From: Dehalococcoidia bacterium
GTDB taxonomy: Bacteria; Chloroflexota; Dehalococcoidia; UBA2979
Assembly (NCBI GenBank): GCA_028279505.1
Contig: JANQNP010000056.1
Location: 1 to 44,356, forward strand
Direction: 5' to 3'
DNA: 44,356 bases
Part shown: in pieces, positions 43,274 through 44,356 of the stretch
Position numbering within the stretch: the first letter of the stretch is position 1
Layout: every line of letters begins with the position of its first letter
Position numbers and translations under genes: made by a program
The notes under the pieces: model-generated
Told to the model about the DNA's origin: nothing
What the model saw: only the letters and a program-made list of their open reading frames with translations
The model's database searches: none

Positions 43274-44218
43274 ATGAGCACACGGAGGCGCGGGCTAAGC
43301 GTGACCTACCGCCCCTTCGCGGTGGTGGTGGCGCCATTCATCGCGACTTCTGCTGCGGGGGCCGGGTTCGTTCTGGTCCGCGCGCGATCCGATACATCGT
43401 TCTTTGACCCGCTAGAAGCGAAGGTCTGGTCGCTTCTAGTCGGTCTCCTCATCGTTCTCGCCTTTGTTGCGGCAGGAGCGTTGGCGAGGATCGCGTACGA
43501 GCTCTTCATCGACGACACCTACGTTGAACGACCATCCCGAGGGAACGTCACATTTGCGGCAGTGACCTTGATGGGCCTCTATGCGGCGACGCTGCTGATC
43601 TTCGCTCTCGTGCAAGGAGCAATCGCGCCGGTCCGCGACGTCGGGCAGCCAACCGAAGTTGCACGCGTCGCGTCCGCGCTCTCCCTTCTGGCCGGGATCC
43701 CCGCCGCGCTGTCGTTCTCCGTCGTGGTTCACCGAGCCAGCTCCGTCGATCGTCGGTTGGGTGAGGCTTCGGGCTCGACTCTGGATCAACTCTTGTTCCT
43801 GAGGAGCAAGCTCGACCGCTCGCTGATCTGGCTGGCAACCCTCCTATCGCTGGGCGTCGTCGCCACCGCGGCGTTTCAGTCAGCAATGCGGACCGCTTGT
43901 GGGACGACCGAGGTCGACTGTGAGCTCATCATCTCGCCTGATCACGTGTGGCTATATGGAGCTGCGCTGAGCCTCCTTCTCGGGTTGCTCTACCTTCCGG
44001 CCGAGCTTGCGCTCCGCGGGGTGTCAGAGCGGTTCGTCGAAGCTGCTCAGGCCCCGGACCGGACGGACAACGACCACGAAGATCGCTGGCTGCTGCCGCC
44101 GCGTGCGGCTGGCGCGCTGCGGGTCGAGGGCAGCACCATCGAACGACTCCAGGGTCCCGTAGCGGTCGCCGGACCGCTGGTAACGAGCGTTGTCGCTGCG
44201 GTGTCCGGGCCTGTCTAG
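43274..44218 (+). CDS. Polytopic membrane protein, unknown
   Basis: The 314-residue protein has about six hydrophobic segments (around 16-36, 50-72, 92-113, 130-150, 184-202 and 225-245). A soluble C-terminal part of about 60 residues rich in Val, Pro and Gly follows. No family is recognised. Base use is a little less GC-rich than in the operon before it. The Shine-Dalgarno is weak. Two TTGACT boxes (43227 and 43251) lie upstream, but no matched -10 could be fixed. Confidence 0.6.
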   Translation: MSTRRRGLSVTYRPFAVVVAPFIATSAAGAGFVLVRARSDTSFFDPLEAKVWSLLVGLLIVLAFVAAGALARIAYELFIDDTYVERPSRGNVTFAAVTLMGLYAATLLIFALVQGAIAPVRDVGQPTEVARVASALSLLAGIPAALSFSVVVHRASSVDRRLGEASGSTLDQLLFLRSKLDRSLIWLATLLSLGVVATAAFQSAMRTACGTTEVDCELIISPDHVWLYGAALSLLLGLLYLPAELALRGVSERFVEAAQAPDRTDNDHEDRWLLPPRAAGALRVEGSTIERLQGPVAVAGPLVTSVVAAVSGPV

Positions 44219-44290
44219 CGAGCCACTTCGCGCCGGAGTCCGGGCCTGTTCCTGCGCCCGCTATCATCCGCACGCACCGAGGAGGGGCGT

Positions 44291-44356
44291 GTGGCTGGGC
44301 GGCTCAGGGACAAGTACGCGATCGTGGGGATCGGGCAGACCGAGTTCTCGAAGGAC
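44291..44356 (+). CDS. Thiolase-family protein, start only
   Basis: Twenty-two residues from a GTG start are visible before the right edge, and GAGGAGGGG lies upstream. The segment KYAIVGIGQTEFSKD matches the beginning of thiolase/SCP2-type acetyl-CoA acetyltransferases. The catalytic cysteines are outside the window. Confidence 0.7.
   Translation, partial: MAGRLRDKYAIVGIGQTEFSKD

Overview
The window reads as a high-GC bacterial chromosome of Gram-positive-like or Chloroflexota-like type. Shine-Dalgarno sites of the GGAGG type precede most starts, GTG and TTG starts are common, and there are two lipoproteins with clear lipoboxes. It is rich in flavin monooxygenases, short- and medium-chain dehydrogenases, alpha/beta hydrolases and PAPS-dependent sulfotransferases. 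That mix is typical of Chloroflexota (Dehalococcoidia/SAR202-like lineages) and of some Actinobacteria. I cannot decide between them without a search. I found no rRNA, tRNA, CRISPR array or transposase.

Left part (1-13 kb). A giant RTX-type protein runs off the left edge on the minus strand. It is built from 339-bp (113-residue) tandem repeats. Upstream lies a hybrid histidine kinase whose phosphorelay residues are mostly lost. Then follow an MFS transporter, a large DUF389 membrane protein fused to UspA-like domains, two small membrane proteins (one LapA-like), a tandem pair of paralogous sulfotransferases and a Kelch-repeat lipoprotein. From 11.8 to 15.4 kb a minus-strand operon encodes E1alpha, E1beta and E2 of a 2-oxoacid/acetoin dehydrogenase complex. 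The E2 has a duplicated E1/E3-binding domain, and no E3 gene is visible.

Middle (15.7-29 kb). This is a catabolic stretch: two medium-chain reductases, an SDR, MsrB, an ArsR/SRPBCC pair with a readable promoter and operator, a luciferase-like monooxygenase coupled to an alpha/beta hydrolase, a Baeyer-Villiger monooxygenase and an HSL-type esterase. Between the hydrolase and the Baeyer-Villiger gene sits a 2-kb cassette with two phage-tail-like genes. It is bounded by direct copies of a hairpin-forming 40-bp repeat, as if it had integrated into a shared terminator.

Right part (29-44 kb). A third sulfotransferase and two GNAT-type paralogues suggest modification of a surface glycan or lipid. 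They are followed by a winged-helix/PAS regulator, an iron-ADH-fold protein without recognisable metal ligands, a DUF6855 protein, an 844-bp gene-free stretch packed with perfect hairpins (candidate structured RNA), a GNAT enzyme and a secreted lipoprotein. Next is an ECF sigma factor preceded by a membrane protein with an Asp-rich tail of about 107 residues. The window closes with a NudC / Gfo-Idh-MocA / acyl-CoA-dehydrogenase-fold operon, a polytopic membrane protein and the start of a thiolase-family gene.
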